Shown here: one piece after another, positions 5,317 to 5,748 of the stretch
Numbering within the stretch: the first letter of the stretch is position 1
How the letters are laid out: each line of letters begins with the position of its first letter
DNA from: an uncultured Parabacteroides sp.
GTDB taxonomy: Bacteria; Bacteroidota; Bacteroidia; Bacteroidales; Tannerellaceae
Direction: 5' to 3'
Assembly: GCA_900547435.1 (NCBI GenBank)
Contig: URGO01000174.1
Coordinates: 1 to 5,748, forward strand
DNA: 5,748 nucleotides
Notes under the pieces: generated by a model
What the model saw: the letters and a program-made list of their open reading frames with translations, nothing else
What the model was told of the DNA's origin: nothing
Database searches by the model: none
Translations under genes and position numbers: made by a program

Positions 5317-5344
5317 TCACTGCGAACAAAAACAATAATAAAAA

Positions 5345-5686
5345 ATGAAGAAAATAATTTTAACATTAACGGTTTGGATGACTTCTGTTGTGTTTATATA
5401 TGCAGAAGATATAACTATTCAAGAAGAGACATTTTGGCAGGAAATAGGGACGCGTTCTCTTACAATTTACCCGATAACAGACGATGAAGTAACCCTTTTG
5501 TTTGAGGAAACACAGCAGAATGTATCCATACAAATAACAGATAGTGCAGGACATCTTTATTTTGTTTCTGTATTTTCCGGGGATGCCTATACTATTTCTT
5601 TGCAAGGAATGCCGCAAAGGGAATATTGTGTGTCTTTGCAGAAAGAAAGTGGAGAACAGGGTGAATTGATTTTATTGAAAAAATGA
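5345..5686 (+). CDS. Small secreted protein, DUF3244-like
   Basis: This is a 113-residue protein. Residues 1-20 are a signal peptide (MKK, hydrophobic core, ending FIYA before Glu21), so it is exported. The mature part of about 93 residues is rich in alternating hydrophobic residues, as in a small beta sandwich: FWQEIGTRSLTIYPITDDEVTLLF (30-53), VSIQITDSAGHLYF (60-73) and a final REYCVSLQKESGEQGELILLKK (92-113). The order of strand, V-x-I-x-I-x-D-x-x-G, then a closing Y-x-V-x-L strand resembles the DUF3244 family of Bacteroides, which has no known function, and also the beta-sandwich tails of type IX secretion substrates. It is too short to be such a substrate with its own catalytic domain. 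It follows the TPR regulator on the same strand after 154 bp of repeat-bearing DNA, so it is probably its own transcription unit under that regulator's control (inference). The A-rich leader AATAAAAA precedes the ATG. Confidence 0.7.
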   Translation: MKKIILTLTVWMTSVVFIYAEDITIQEETFWQEIGTRSLTIYPITDDEVTLLFEETQQNVSIQITDSAGHLYFVSVFSGDAYTISLQGMPQREYCVSLQKESGEQGELILLKK

Positions 5687-5748
5687 TTTACGCATAATAT
5701 ATTTACCCGTTGGCGGAATTAAATTGATAAAAAATTTATATATAAAAA
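5687..5748. other. AT-rich tail without recognisable features
   Basis: After the stop of the small secreted protein the sequence is mostly A and T with one short GC patch (CCCGTTGGCGG). I see no stem with a T run and no coding start. It may be the beginning of the leader of a gene outside the window. Confidence 0.4.

Overview
The window looks like a chromosomal segment from a gut-type Bacteroidales bacterium (Bacteroides or Parabacteroides). The signs are a lipoprotein TPR/transmembrane/HTH regulator and a DUF3244-like small secreted protein, the 3' end of an outer-membrane beta-barrel receptor ending in the typical YRFN...RL tail, start codons without a clear Shine-Dalgarno but with A-rich leaders, and at least one promoter matching the Bacteroides sigma-ABfr pattern (TTTG, about 20 nt, TAnnTTTG). 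The genus is an inference.

Left part (1-1148): a GC-rich, palindrome-dense leader of about 120 bp, which looks like a dispersed intergenic repeat, precedes a secreted alpha/beta hydrolase. One in-frame TAA (936-938) interrupts that gene. The frame then stays open for 69 more codons that hold the catalytic His, so the gene is nearly intact but broken.

Middle (1212-2575, minus strand): a two-gene operon in visibly AT-richer DNA. The first gene is SatD-like, with a divergent class III nucleotidyl-cyclase-like domain followed by a helix-turn-helix. The second is a DUF3307 multi-pass membrane protein. They overlap by 4 nt (ATGA) and share a well-formed promoter with a palindromic operator candidate just upstream. 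The promoter region abuts a decayed outer-membrane receptor gene (2662-3130, plus strand) that has lost its 5' part, has an internal deletion and is frameshifted. The module therefore probably arrived by, or survived, a rearrangement that removed most of the receptor gene. This pair is the best candidate for an undescribed system: a nucleotide-sensing or nucleotide-making regulator coupled to a membrane protein.

The stretch 3131-3450 has no gene. It holds a perfect 14-bp palindrome, two REP-like hairpins with GTAG heads, and two further hairpins.

Right part (3451-5686): a TPR lipoprotein/transmembrane/coiled-coil/HTH regulator, then 154 bp of regulatory DNA with three TTTGTGAAC repeats spaced 21 and 11 bp apart (two and one helical turns), then a small secreted DUF3244-like protein. 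A one-mismatch copy of the motif lies upstream of the regulator gene. This suggests, as an inference, a local circuit in which the membrane regulator controls itself and the secreted protein. The last 62 bases are AT-rich with no recognisable feature.
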